Below, piece by piece: positions 1 through 8,711 of a stretch of 64,000 bases of DNA; positions within the stretch are counted from its first letter, which is position 1, and every line of letters starts with the position of its first letter. The notes under the pieces were generated by a model. That model did no database searches, had not been told where the DNA came from, and saw only the letters and a list, made by a program, of their open reading frames with translations. Source of the DNA: Colwellia demingiae (GTDB lineage Bacteria; Pseudomonadota; Gammaproteobacteria; Enterobacterales; Alteromonadaceae); the NCBI RefSeq assembly GCF_007954275.1, contig NZ_VOLT01000004.1, positions 186,001 to 250,000 of the forward strand. Direction: 5' to 3'. The position numbers and the translations under genes are program-made.

Positions 1-611
1 CATTTAATCCTGAAGTTAATCCAAGTGAGTTAAGTGACAGCTCAGTATCATTGATTTTTACTTTTCTACCTAAAATATTTTTAGCTCTACAAACCTCATT
101 GGGTTATGTTGGCGCTAGTGCCGTCGCTGCATTCTTTTTCTTATTAGTCTTTTTTGCCGCAATTACGTCGTTAGTCTCCATTATTGAAGTACCGGTCTCA
201 TATTTAGTCACTGAGAAAAAGCACAGCCGTAAAAAGGCATTAGGTTACTTAACACTTACTGCTGGTGTGCTAACCTTATTTGCCACAGCATCATTTGGTA
301 TGGTGCCATTTTTTACTGAGTTTACTTCATACGCTGGCGGGACTAAGTCCTTATTCGATGTTATTTATGATGTTTTTTACGATACGATTTTACCACTTAA
401 TGGTTTTTTACTGTGTATTTTTGTTAGTTATCGCTGGAAGAAAAAGCAATTATCTGAAGAGCTAAGTATCGGCAATGAAAACTATAAAGGTTCATGGGTG
501 GAAAAATATATTAACTTTTCACTAGGTACTTTTATCCCTGTTATTGTGCTGCTTATTTTTATTAATACTGTGGCAACCAAGTTTTTTGCAGTTAATCTTT
601 TTGGTTTTTAG
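1..611 (+). CDS. Sodium-dependent transporter, NSS/SNF family (C-terminal part)
   Basis: The reading frame is open from the left edge (first whole codon at base 3), so only the last 203 residues are here and the true start lies outside. The segment holds several hydrophobic helices. One carries the FFAAITSLVSIIEV stretch, which corresponds to the TM8 region of bacterial neurotransmitter:sodium symporters, where Na+ ligands lie. A later helix contains LPLNGFLLCIFVSYRW, typical of the last helices of the family. Members import amino acids or related solutes with Na+ across the inner membrane; the substrate cannot be read from this piece. The transcript probably ends at the hairpin at 887-925, beyond an inserted repeat. 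Confidence 0.85.
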   Translation, partial: FNPEVNPSELSDSSVSLIFTFLPKIFLALQTSLGYVGASAVAAFFFLLVFFAAITSLVSIIEVPVSYLVTEKKHSRKKALGYLTLTAGVLTLFATASFGMVPFFTEFTSYAGGTKSLFDVIYDVFYDTILPLNGFLLCIFVSYRWKKKQLSEELSIGNENYKGSWVEKYINFSLGTFIPVIVLLIFINTVATKFFAVNLFGF

Positions 612-612
612 T

Positions 613-868
613 TATACCCATTTGATTAAATTTCTTCCCAACTCAGGGCTCTGCTCGATGATAGTGGTCATCGAGTAAGCTCCCAGAGGGCGTGTTTAAA
701 AGGCTTACATACTGCGTTATTGATTTTGACAAGGACGCTGCATGGATGCAGCTTATTAGAGAATGCAGGAGCATATTCTCCTGAATAACCATTCTCTTCA
801 ATCAATGCCTTGCCTCTAAGCCTTTTAATTCTCGCTGAGTGGGAAAGAACTTAATCAACTTGGTATTA
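613..868. mobile_element. MITE-like element, copy 1
   Basis: This non-coding element of about 256 bp has imperfect terminal inverted repeats of roughly 38 bp. The left end (about 613-650) and the reverse complement of the right end (about 830-868) share TTGATTAA, then TTCTT/TTCTTT, CCCA and CTCAG. Inside are three hairpins: 654-675 (8-bp arms CTCGATGA/TCATCGAG), an arm pair GCTGCAT/ATGCAGC near 738-753, and AGGAG/CTCCT near 767-782. Bases about 692-835 recur, reversed and nearly identical, at about 18250-18390. It carries no ORF, so any movement would need a transposase in trans. It sits between the transporter stop codon and the terminator at 887-925. Confidence 0.75.
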
Positions 869-886
869 AAACGTCTTAACAGATAT

Positions 887-925
887 AAACGCCCAATAAT
901 CAATGTTATTATTGGGCGTTTTTTT
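887..925 (+). terminator. Rho-independent terminator of the transporter gene
   Basis: A perfect 13-bp stem (AACGCCCAATAAT, 888-900, with 908-920) and a 7-nt loop are followed by a run of T. It faces the transporter gene but is separated from its stop codon by the MITE-like insert, and it ends only about 26 bases before the next start codon. Confidence 0.85.
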
Positions 926-951
926 ATTATCAATTATCAGATACCTTAGCC

Positions 952-1851
952 ATGATAGAACATATTACCAGCACAGACTTTACCGATGCCCAACGATTAT
1001 TTCATGGCCGAGGGCACGCATATCCCAATTTAAGTCATGTAAATGTTGACTGGTTATCTCCAGTTATTCTAATCACTTTATATCAAGCTGTTGATAGCAC
1101 ATGGTTAGCAGAACAAGCAGGCGCATTAAAAAACTTGATTAAAGAATGTCGCTCGGTGCAAGTACAACATCGTTATGAAAAATTTGCGCCAACCGAGTTA
1201 TTATTAGGCGACTCGGTAAGTCATACTATCGTGAGTGAGCAGGGCCTTAATTATCATATTGAGTTTGGTAAAGCCCAAAATAGTGGTTTGTTTTTGGACA
1301 TGAGTAATGGAAGAACATGGTTAAGACAGCGTGCAGAAGGTAAAAATGTACTTAATCTATTTGCCTATACTTGTGCCTTCTCCTTAAGTGCCATAGCAGG
1401 TGGAGCCAGTAAAGCGGTTAATATTGATCTAAGCAAATCATCCTTAAGTAAGGGGAGAGAAAATCATCAACTTAACCTATTGGCTAAAAAACAAGGCAAG
1501 CAAGTTGTCTTCGAAGGTGTTGATATTTTTAAATCGAATAGCCGCATCAAAAAGTATGGACCGTATGATATTTTAGTCTGTGATCCCCCGTCATTTCAAA
1601 AGGGTAGTGTTAATATCGAACGTGATTACGCTAAAATAATTCGCCGTATTCCACAGTGGATGAATCCGGGCGCTAGCTTGATGTTATGTTTAAATTCACC
1701 AGATTTAGATGAAAATTTCTTAAAAGCAGAGGTTGAGCGAGAATGCCCGGATTGTCACTTCGAACAACACCTTGAGAATCCTGAAGTCTTCAAGGAAGCG
1801 CATGAAGGCAAAGGCCTCAAAGTTTTGATTTTTACTTATCAGCCAAAATAA
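952..1851 (+). CDS. Class I SAM-dependent methyltransferase, RlmI/RlmK-like (COG1092 type)
   Basis: The 299-residue protein has a Rossmann-type methyltransferase fold. The SAM-binding motif is NLFAYTCAFS (about 135-144), an acidic strand end follows at NIDLS (157-161), and the catalytic-loop motif is DPPSFQKG (211-218), as in the 23S rRNA m5C/m7G methyltransferases RlmI and RlmK. It lacks the N-terminal PUA domain of RlmI and the THUMP domain of RlmL, so it is a short family member whose exact RNA target is unknown. The ATG at 952 has no strong Shine-Dalgarno sequence. It converges with the DNA ligase gene. Confidence 0.8.
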   Translation: MIEHITSTDFTDAQRLFHGRGHAYPNLSHVNVDWLSPVILITLYQAVDSTWLAEQAGALKNLIKECRSVQVQHRYEKFAPTELLLGDSVSHTIVSEQGLNYHIEFGKAQNSGLFLDMSNGRTWLRQRAEGKNVLNLFAYTCAFSLSAIAGGASKAVNIDLSKSSLSKGRENHQLNLLAKKQGKQVVFEGVDIFKSNSRIKKYGPYDILVCDPPSFQKGSVNIERDYAKIIRRIPQWMNPGASLMLCLNSPDLDENFLKAEVERECPDCHFEQHLENPEVFKEAHEGKGLKVLIFTYQPK

Positions 1852-1880
1852 TTTAGAAATTGAGAGTTAGCTTATGAGAG

Positions 1881-2750
1881 TTAACCTCTAGTTTTTATAC
1901 GCCAAAAACGGGCAAATCTTGGTATACCCGCTTGTGTGAGCCCATTGTATTTGAAGGTAATGACTGTGCCTACTTTGGGTGGATTGGCACGTTGAACATC
2001 ACTAAATCCCGATCCAATTTTGAAAATTATTCCATCGCTTGTTTTAACTTTAATTGCCCCTAGTTGGTTTTGATACTTACCTTTTCCCTCCGTATGACCA
2101 ATGACGGTTGCTTCGGCATCTTGATGTTTCTTTAGCTTCATCAATGCGGGATTTCGGCCTTTTTGATAGTGAGCACTGGCGAGGTGTAACATGAGGCCTT
2201 CACCTTGGGCTGCGATGACTTCATCAAGTTTGTGATCAAGATCACTTAATTCTTTCAGTTTCACCTGATCTATCATAGCTAAGTAAACTGAAGGAATTTG
2301 TACTAATAACGCCTGCATTCTATTTACTCGATCATTGAAATCCCCTGGATTTTTGGGAAGATCAAACATCATAAAGCGTACTTTTCTCCAGCAACTAGTC
2401 GTTTTACTTTCGACTGCTATTCGTTTACTTACACAAGAAAGTAATGGTTGGAATTGCCCTCTATCAAGCCAGAGTTCACCGTCCATAGGATGTGCAGGCC
2501 AATGTTGAGTAAACCAGCTAGGACTATTGATTAAATTTCCTTGGCGAGTAAACAATTGCTTTCCATCCCAAAAGCCACGAATACCATCCAGTTTTTCAGA
2601 AACATAATATTGACTGATGTCATCGACTTTTTGGTAGCTCACGCCATGTTGAATATTAGGCTTAAATTTTTGAGGTGTTTGTTGTGCAGTTGAAGAGCAA
2701 TGGACTGATAAAATGAAGGTAAATAAAACCAATAGAAAATACTTATTCAT
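1881..2750 (-). CDS. ATP-dependent DNA ligase with signal peptide
   Basis: The start is set at 2750 because GGAG lies seven bases upstream and the product (289 aa) then opens with a hydrophobic export signal (about residues 3-20); an upstream in-frame codon at 2780 would add ten residues ahead of it. Nucleotidyltransferase motifs follow in order: KLDGIRG with the adenylated lysine at about residue 53, MDGELW (89-94), FMMFDLP, GEGLML, and MKLKK (motif V) leading into an OB-fold C-terminal part. This is the minimal ATP ligase type found in Haemophilus, Vibrio and Shewanella. The signal suggests action in the periplasm, perhaps on incoming DNA; that role is inference. Confidence 0.85.
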   Translation of the reverse strand: MNKYFLLVLFTFILSVHCSSTAQQTPQKFKPNIQHGVSYQKVDDISQYYVSEKLDGIRGFWDGKQLFTRQGNLINSPSWFTQHWPAHPMDGELWLDRGQFQPLLSCVSKRIAVESKTTSCWRKVRFMMFDLPKNPGDFNDRVNRMQALLVQIPSVYLAMIDQVKLKELSDLDHKLDEVIAAQGEGLMLHLASAHYQKGRNPALMKLKKHQDAEATVIGHTEGKGKYQNQLGAIKVKTSDGIIFKIGSGFSDVQRANPPKVGTVITFKYNGLTQAGIPRFARFWRIKTRG

Positions 2751-2881
2751 CACTAAACTCCATGTAATGAGACTTGGCAAAAGGTAAAGTCTAGTCTATA
2801 TTTGAAAAATGGAGACCTTAGATTTTAAGGTGACTTGCTAAATTTTATTTGGCGAAGTTAATTGCATTAGCAAGGATTGCT

Positions 2882-3412
2882 ATGATGAGAAAACTTACCT
2901 TCCCTCTTATTCTTTATATTGTTATCGCAATATTTTTGTTAATTTTTAGCACAAACTCGTCCGCTAAAAAAAGGTGTAAACCTTTATTAGAAAAACTACA
3001 TAATGCTCAAATGATGCAACGTAAAAGCTACTCTTTAAAAAGAGGGCAATCTTTGCGAGAAATGGAAGATAAAGCGAGAGATAAGTGGTGGCAGTGCGAA
3101 AATAGCTCTTTATCTGCGTTCAAGTCGAAATATGGTACAAAAAAAAAGAAAGCGAAGAAGAAGAATAGCACTACCCATTATGTCAAATTGAATAAAGCAA
3201 AACTCAAGTTACCAAAGAAGATGGTAACGTTTAACCACGATAGTGCAATTGTGATTAAATCAAAATGTCAAGGAGATAAAAAGCTGGCTTGGTTGCAGTT
3301 TTATCAACAACCTATTAAATGCCAGCGCCCTAAAAATATTAACGTTTTTGCTTTTTGTAGTGAAGATAAATTACAACAGCGAGACGCATTTGAGCGGAAA
3401 TATATTCAGTAA
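2882..3412 (+). CDS. Conserved hypothetical exported protein, Lys-rich
   Basis: I do not recognise a named family. The ATG at 2882 is preferred over a TTG at 2849 because AAGGA precedes it at good spacing and the product then begins with a clear signal or membrane segment (residues about 4-24). The mature part (about 150 aa) is very basic, with a Lys-rich stretch near the middle and several cysteines that could form periplasmic disulfides. It ends seven bases before the convergent DUF3581 gene. A periplasmic or membrane-anchored location is inferred. Confidence 0.6.
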   Translation: MMRKLTFPLILYIVIAIFLLIFSTNSSAKKRCKPLLEKLHNAQMMQRKSYSLKRGQSLREMEDKARDKWWQCENSSLSAFKSKYGTKKKKAKKKNSTTHYVKLNKAKLKLPKKMVTFNHDSAIVIKSKCQGDKKLAWLQFYQQPIKCQRPKNINVFAFCSEDKLQQRDAFERKYIQ

Positions 3413-3418
3413 ATGACT

Positions 3419-4141
3419 TTACGCTTGGTAATTCTTTTTACTGTCGCGGTACTGATTTACCATAGCGTCAATTGTCTCTTGCTCATAGGTACGCAAACCG
3501 CTCAAAAGCATATGTTTCTTACCGTGGCCGATAACTTTATCATTTGATAACAAGTCAAACTCAAGCCATGCATCGCCGCGTTTTCCTTCTATTGATAAAC
3601 TGGTTTTAGCTAATTGTAATGTGATCGTTTCAGCCGCTAATGTATGTAAATCAATAGACATTGATTGATACATTACCATAGGGCGAGCAGGATTAATCAT
3701 AACGCTATTGTCAGCCATTAATTTTACTAAAATATCAGGAAAAGTATGACCAGAAAAATCGACATAGGCCTTTGTCAGCGCATTAATCAGTACAGAATCA
3801 TGCGTTTTATCGCCACTAACATGAACACTTAGACAGGTTTTATCTTTATCATCCTTTATATCAAAACTATCATCAATTTCCTGAGGAAAAGTAAGATAAA
3901 CATCATCGCTAACCATGCCTGAAAAATCGAAGGTCATATTTTTATGTAGTCCAGATTTAGCTATTATTATTGAAAAAAGCAAATCTCCAGGCACGCAAAA
4001 ACGTTTAGCATCAATATTATGTAGTGGATTAAAGTCATCTGCTACTTGTTTGGCAAAATTACTACCTTGCTGACGTGTGAAGCTGATTTTATCAGCACTG
4101 ATAGGGCAATAATTCTCAATAAACATTTCTTTTATAGACAT
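3419..4141 (-). CDS. DUF3581 family protein
   Basis: The 240-residue protein matches the DUF3581 family of marine Gammaproteobacteria. The segment ADDFNPLHN near residues 34-42 resembles the active-site region of MaoC-like hotdog dehydratases, and the rest is compatible with a double-hotdog layout, so an acyl-thioester substrate is possible but unproven. It has no signal peptide and is probably cytosolic. It converges on the small exported protein gene, and its promoter must lie in the interval before the GIY-YIG gene. Confidence 0.7.
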   Translation of the reverse strand: MSIKEMFIENYCPISADKISFTRQQGSNFAKQVADDFNPLHNIDAKRFCVPGDLLFSIIIAKSGLHKNMTFDFSGMVSDDVYLTFPQEIDDSFDIKDDKDKTCLSVHVSGDKTHDSVLINALTKAYVDFSGHTFPDILVKLMADNSVMINPARPMVMYQSMSIDLHTLAAETITLQLAKTSLSIEGKRGDAWLEFDLLSNDKVIGHGKKHMLLSGLRTYEQETIDAMVNQYRDSKKNYQA

Positions 4142-4237
4142 CTATGCAACTTCATTTTGTGAGTAAACTATATTCGATCGCAGCATTCTAACAGTACTTC
4201 AGTGTTAAATCGAAATAAAGTGTATATAGCTTACTGG

Positions 4238-4525
4238 TCAGATCTGTTGTGATTGGCTATATTTGCTTACTAACTGCTCCTTTTTAAGTTTTGCTAGGTG
4301 GCGAATTTGATACTCTCTTTGGCATGCTGTGCTTTTGTCGTTAGCCTCTTCGAGATAGGCCAAGCTAACTGGGCGTCTTGCTCGGGTATATTTCGCACCA
4401 AGTTTACTGTTATTATGTTCGCCAATTCGACGATTAATATCTGTGGTAACGCCTGCGTATAAGCTATTATCGTTACAGCGTAATAAATAAACCCACCAGG
4501 TACCTGTCTTATTTTTTTCAATCAT
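4238..4525 (-). CDS. GIY-YIG domain protein, UPF0213 (YhbQ-like)
   Basis: This small 95-residue protein is essentially one GIY-YIG nuclease domain. The signature strands appear as VYLLRC (12-17) and YAGVT (23-27), followed by the conserved Arg in NRRIGEH and a downstream Glu in QREYQIRHL. Family members are homologues of E. coli YhbQ, which have nuclease activity in vitro and an unclear role in DNA metabolism. It is divergent from arfB, with a short shared upstream region. Confidence 0.85.
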   Translation of the reverse strand: MIEKNKTGTWWVYLLRCNDNSLYAGVTTDINRRIGEHNNSKLGAKYTRARRPVSLAYLEEANDKSTACQREYQIRHLAKLKKEQLVSKYSQSQQI

Positions 4526-4566
4526 ATAACGTGATAATTACTATTAACTATTTTGAAGGTATCTAA

Positions 4567-4587
4567 ATGGTAAATAAAAGTGCTTGA
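4567..4587 (+). CDS. Possible six-codon leader ORF overlapping the arfB start
   Basis: An ATG at 4567 follows GAAGG (4555-4559) at ideal spacing and encodes MVNKSA before TGA at 4585-4587. The arfB GTG start at 4580 lies inside this mini-ORF in another frame. The only good ribosome binding site nearby therefore serves the leader, suggesting coupled re-initiation at arfB. This is visible in the sequence; the function is inference. Confidence 0.35.
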   Translation: MVNKSA

Positions 4588-4993
4588 GATATCAAACAAT
4601 GTCAGCTTGGCTGACTGGGAAATAGAGCTTAGTGCTATCCGATCTATGGGAAATGGCGGTCAACGTGTAAATAAAGTGGCCACAGCTATTCACTTACGGT
4701 TTGATATTAAGCGATCTTCTTTACCTGCAATTTATAAAGAGCGGTTACTTGCTTCTAAAGATAGTCGAGTTACCAAAGATGGTGTGGTCATCATTAAAGC
4801 CCAGAGCTTTAGAACACAAGAAATGAATAAAGACGATGCGCTAACTAGACTGAAAGATTTTATTAAAGCTGTCATGGTAGTACAAAAAAATCGACGAGCG
4901 ACAAAACCTACCAAAGGTTCAGTGCAAAGGCGCTTAACGGGGAAGGCTAATCGTAAAGACGTTAAGCAAACACGGAAAAAAGTACAATTCTAG
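4580..4993 (+). CDS. arfB: Peptidyl-tRNA hydrolase ArfB (ribosome rescue)
   Basis: The 137-residue product aligns with E. coli ArfB (YaeJ) from its first residues, which supports the GTG start. The catalytic GGQ motif is at residues 26-28, followed by the family helix VNKVATAIHLRF, and the C-terminal tail is rich in Lys and Arg, as needed to enter the empty mRNA channel of stalled ribosomes. It releases nascent chains from non-stop complexes. The start codon has no Shine-Dalgarno sequence of its own; the nearest one belongs to the leader ORF at 4567. Confidence 0.9.
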   Translation: MLEISNNVSLADWEIELSAIRSMGNGGQRVNKVATAIHLRFDIKRSSLPAIYKERLLASKDSRVTKDGVVIIKAQSFRTQEMNKDDALTRLKDFIKAVMVVQKNRRATKPTKGSVQRRLTGKANRKDVKQTRKKVQF

Positions 4994-5070
4994 TGGTCGG
5001 TAATGAGTATATATTTAAACCCCTTTACGAAAAATAAAAATAAAAACCTAATATAAAATAGAGAGCAACT

Positions 5071-5922
5071 ATGCCAATTAGTGACGTCGGTGCAGTAGAA
5101 AAACTTACCGCACAACTTGATAGTAATAATTTAGTTCAGTATCAATTACCATTAGTTAGTCTTAATGGTGATGGCACTAAACAGAGTATCGAGCTAAACC
5201 CTTTAATAGGAAAGCAAATAACCCTACACTTTTCTGGCACTATAGCCTGTAAGCACTGTGGAAAGCGCACTAAAAAAAGCTACTCTCAGGGATATTGTTA
5301 TCCATGTATGGCTAAATTAGCTCAATGCGACCTGTGTATTATGAAACCTGAAACCTGTCACTTTCATTTAGGAACTTGTCGTGAGCCTGAGTGGGGTGAA
5401 AGTCATTGTATGGTTGACCATTATGTTTATTTGGCCAATAGTTCTGGCTTGAAGGTCGGCATAACCCGACATACCCAATTACCAACCCGCTGGATTGACC
5501 AAGGAGCCTGCCAAGCCCTCCCTATATTTAAGGTGAGTACTCGCTTACAATCAGGTTTAGTAGAAACTGCATTAGCTGAATTCATTAGTGATAAAACCAA
5601 TTGGCGCGCTATGTTAAAAGGTGAGCCAGAGCCTATAGACCTGAAGGCTAAAGCGGAAGAGTTAATCCCAGAAATTAGTTTACGCTTATCGCAACTTAGA
5701 CTTAAGTTTGGTAGTGATGCAGTTCAAGAGCTAAATGAAAATGTGCAAGAAATTCATTACCCAGTAAGTGAATACTTAACCAAAATTAGTTCTTTTAATT
5801 TTGATAAAACGGAAACGGTATCAGGAGTACTTTTGGGTATTAAAGGTCAGTATTTAATTTTCGATAAAGGTGTAATTAACATGAGGAAGTTTAGCTCATA
5901 TCAAATAAGTATTGACTATTAG
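5071..5922 (+). CDS. DUF2797 family zinc-binding protein
   Basis: The 283-residue protein belongs to the DUF2797 family. Its N-terminal third carries a cysteine cluster with the spacing CKHC, CYPC and CDLC, followed by a further Cys/His-rich part, which looks like a double zinc ribbon. The middle segment VYLANSSGLKVGITR resembles a GIY-YIG-like strand pair, which hints at a nucleic-acid-related role. AGAG precedes the ATG. Function is unknown; the family occurs widely in Gammaproteobacteria and actinomycetes. Confidence 0.75.
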   Translation: MPISDVGAVEKLTAQLDSNNLVQYQLPLVSLNGDGTKQSIELNPLIGKQITLHFSGTIACKHCGKRTKKSYSQGYCYPCMAKLAQCDLCIMKPETCHFHLGTCREPEWGESHCMVDHYVYLANSSGLKVGITRHTQLPTRWIDQGACQALPIFKVSTRLQSGLVETALAEFISDKTNWRAMLKGEPEPIDLKAKAEELIPEISLRLSQLRLKFGSDAVQELNENVQEIHYPVSEYLTKISSFNFDKTETVSGVLLGIKGQYLIFDKGVINMRKFSSYQISIDY

Positions 5923-6038
5923 TAACTTGAACTTGAGAATAACGCTTTGTATGTAGTTATATTTAGCTAACGATCGAATTTATTTGTTCGGCAACTTAAT
6001 ATGTCGAATTTCTAGACTGCAGTATTAAAGGTAACAAG

Positions 6039-6890
6039 ATGACCGCAGATGATTATGTAGAACAAGCCAGTGAAATTTTTGTTTTATCCGATTCTTTTAT
6101 CAGAATTAGGGAATTAATTGATGATGAATCATCGACCATAGATGATATTTCAGAAGTCATCCTGCTCGATCCTGCCCTTTCTGGTACGGTATTAAAATTA
6201 GCGAATAGCCCTTTTTTTAGTTATCCTGGAAAAATAGATACCATCTCTAAGGCTGTCTTAGTGTTAGGCATCACCGAAGTCTATAATCTCGTTATTGCCT
6301 ACTTTACGACGGAAGCTTTCAAAAATATTGATGCAAACCAAGATTACCTCGATGAGTTTTGGATAAAAAGTGTTGATTGCGCGTTGTTGATGAAATTCTT
6401 AGGGACTAGCCTAGGTATTGTTAATGCGGAACGCTTATTTATTTTAGGCTTATTACATAATTTAGGTGAATTAGTTGTTCATCAAATTACCACGGAAAAA
6501 CAGCGTGCTTGTGATAGTCAGGATATCCATTTATTACCTTGGGTGAAGCAACAAGATGTATTAGGATTTACTTTTGGGGAATGTTCTGCGGAATTATTAA
6601 AACAATGGCAACTACCCTATAGCATTTTTGCTCCTATTCGTGATCAAGATGTTGACGATTTAAGTCAATACACCGTAGAAACACAGCTATTATATATAGC
6701 TAAGCGGGTAATGAGTATGCAACAAGTGTTTAAAGGGCAAAACCTCGATTACAGTGACTTGTTAACCAAAGAGCAGTTAGATCCGATTCGCCTTGATCAA
6801 AATATGTTAGAAAATGCTGTTGATTATTGTGATTTAGAACGTTTAGGTTTGTTGTCAATATTAAACCCTAGCGCTTGCATGCTTTATTAG
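6039..6890 (+). CDS. HDOD domain protein
   Basis: The 283-residue cytosolic protein is mostly one HDOD domain, a non-catalytic relative of HD phosphohydrolases. It starts with a helix and the motif LLDPALSGTVLKLANSPFF (about 42-60), and continues with ISKAVLVLGITEVYNLVIAY and the LLHNLGELV helix. HDOD proteins usually act as signalling adaptors linked to c-di-GMP, chemotaxis or stress responses. No additional output domain is fused here. It ends before a strong bidirectional terminator. Confidence 0.8.
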   Translation: MTADDYVEQASEIFVLSDSFIRIRELIDDESSTIDDISEVILLDPALSGTVLKLANSPFFSYPGKIDTISKAVLVLGITEVYNLVIAYFTTEAFKNIDANQDYLDEFWIKSVDCALLMKFLGTSLGIVNAERLFILGLLHNLGELVVHQITTEKQRACDSQDIHLLPWVKQQDVLGFTFGECSAELLKQWQLPYSIFAPIRDQDVDDLSQYTVETQLLYIAKRVMSMQQVFKGQNLDYSDLLTKEQLDPIRLDQNMLENAVDYCDLERLGLLSILNPSACMLY

Positions 6891-6923
6891 TACAAAGTAT
6901 TCACTTAAGTAAAATTACATTAT

Positions 6924-6960
6924 AAAAAGCCCGATAAGCATTAGCTTATCGGGCTTTTTT
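6924..6960. terminator. Bidirectional rho-independent terminator
   Basis: A perfect 11-bp stem GCCCGATAAGC (6929-6939) pairs with 6944-6954 around an ATTA loop, with A-run before and T-run after. It can stop the HDOD transcript and the convergent oxidoreductase transcript. Confidence 0.92.
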
Positions 6961-7003
6961 AATTAAAATATATAAGGGTAATATTTACCGTTGATAAGAA
7001 CAG

Positions 7004-8677
7004 CTAGTGAGGATTGTATCTTCCTTGGCTGAGAATATTATGTGGGTCTAAGCTGGCTTTAATTTTATTGACTGTTTGCCAAAAATCGCTGTCCTTGTCG
7101 AGTAACCACTGTTGTTGATCTATGTTAAGACGGTAGGGTACAAATCCTTTTTTTAGCCCTTCAGTTACTAGTGCTTTTAAGCAATTATGAGCGTCGATAA
7201 CTGCCTGAGGATTACTTAAATCGAAAACGATAGGAATTGTACTGTCAACGCAGTCGTGCTTTAGATTAGTAAAGGTGATAAAAGGCTCAATATTATATTT
7301 TGGACAAGTTTCTCTAACAAACTCGACAAACTCTCGCATTTTCTTTGCTTTCATCGTTACTAATGGAGCATACCAAAGTAAACCGCAGCCATCTTTTCCA
7401 GGTGATAATTCATTTTTATCAAAACCTGCAGTCTCGGTATGACGCCAGTAAGCAAGTTTTAGAGCAACCTTATTCGGCTTGCCCAGCATAATCTCTTTAC
7501 CCTTATTAAACGAATCAAGTTGCTCTACCGCCACGGATAAAGGTGGCACTTTATTAATCAATAACGAGGGGATGTATTTAATAACTTTATTCGCTACAAC
7601 GATTATTAAGCTATTTGAATAGATTCGTTTACAAGGCAATTGTTTAAAAATACGATTAATTTCTTTTTTAACGGCTTTGACAACGCCGACACTGCCGTAA
7701 ATACTACCCACAATGGTCCAATTAGGTGCTTGTAATTTTTTAGCTAGCCTTTCAACATCTTGATTTTCCATTACTTGATGGGCGTCATTACCATTGGGGT
7801 TCTTGGCAAACATTGATAATAAACGGCGTTGATCCATTAAGTTAATTGAGCCAACAATACCTTCATAGTCTTGTAATACTTGTCGTATTAAGGGAACCGC
7901 TTCTTCAAGTAAGGCATCATCTTCCATTTGGATAAAAAAGGAAGTGAAATCAGCTTTCTTCTTGGCTAATCGAATAGTCATTTGGCTCACTATGCCAAGG
8001 TTAGACTGGGTAAATAGTCCTTCCAAATAGGGACCAAGTCCCCATTTAAAGGTTTTATCGACAAGTTTATCATCACTGGCATCTAGTTCATTGACGGCTG
8101 ACTGATAAGGTGTGCCATTGGCCCAATAACCCTGAATACTGTTAACGGCAGCAAAATGGTCTGTATAAGGTGTTATACCGTAACCACGTTCTAAGGCGTT
8201 GGCTAGTATGGAGCAGTCTGGTCCTGCGCCAGTGACAGGCACCATATAGTTATGATTGTTTAGCAGTAAATAATCACTTAGTTGTTGTTGAGTGACACCA
8301 GGCTCAATTGTTACCAAACCTAGTTCACTATCAAAGTGCTTTATATCGGTTAACTGACCTAAATCCAAAAGAATAATGTTTTTAGCTGTGCCAGCCGGTT
8401 GGCTAGTTCCATAACCCCAATTTTTCCCTGTGCTAATAGGATAAAGAGAAAAAGCGAGTTCCTCATCTGTCGCACAGTGGTTGGCCAAATCAAGTAGTGC
8501 CTTGATCTCATGGGATTGAGTTAGTGTGATAACGGCAAGTATACTTCTTTGTTTATTTTCAAAGCACGCTAATCCTTCGGTGCCAAGCATAAAGCGGGAA
8601 AGTTGCTGAGGATCAAATGATAAGCTCGAATCAGTTGTTAATACATTTTCAATGAGAGAAATAAGTTTCTGTGGCAT
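7004..8677 (-). CDS. FAD-binding oxidoreductase, VAO/p-cresol methylhydroxylase type
   Basis: The 557-residue protein has an N-terminal PCMH-type FAD domain with PISTGKNWGYG (about 80-90) and GAGPDCSILANALERGYG (about 151-168), followed by a long substrate domain as in 4-cresol dehydrogenase and vanillyl-alcohol oxidase. It ends in SLDPHNILSQGRY, a C-terminal motif of the family. The substrate is unknown. It lies 34 bases downstream of the exosortase-associated acyltransferase in the same direction, so the two are probably co-transcribed. There is no obvious ribosome binding site at the ATG, consistent with coupling. Confidence is high for the fold and low for the reaction. Confidence 0.8.
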   Translation of the reverse strand: MPQKLISLIENVLTTDSSLSFDPQQLSRFMLGTEGLACFENKQRSILAVITLTQSHEIKALLDLANHCATDEELAFSLYPISTGKNWGYGTSQPAGTAKNIILLDLGQLTDIKHFDSELGLVTIEPGVTQQQLSDYLLLNNHNYMVPVTGAGPDCSILANALERGYGITPYTDHFAAVNSIQGYWANGTPYQSAVNELDASDDKLVDKTFKWGLGPYLEGLFTQSNLGIVSQMTIRLAKKKADFTSFFIQMEDDALLEEAVPLIRQVLQDYEGIVGSINLMDQRRLLSMFAKNPNGNDAHQVMENQDVERLAKKLQAPNWTIVGSIYGSVGVVKAVKKEINRIFKQLPCKRIYSNSLIIVVANKVIKYIPSLLINKVPPLSVAVEQLDSFNKGKEIMLGKPNKVALKLAYWRHTETAGFDKNELSPGKDGCGLLWYAPLVTMKAKKMREFVEFVRETCPKYNIEPFITFTNLKHDCVDSTIPIVFDLSNPQAVIDAHNCLKALVTEGLKKGFVPYRLNIDQQQWLLDKDSDFWQTVNKIKASLDPHNILSQGRYNPH

Positions 8678-8711
8678 AAGAGGTGCTTAGTGGCTTTTCG
8701 CTTTATTGTTG

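Noticed and set aside
2849..2881. TTG start for the Lys-rich exported protein
   Set aside because: It has no ribosome binding site and would add eleven residues ahead of the signal segment; ATG 2882 has AAGGA.
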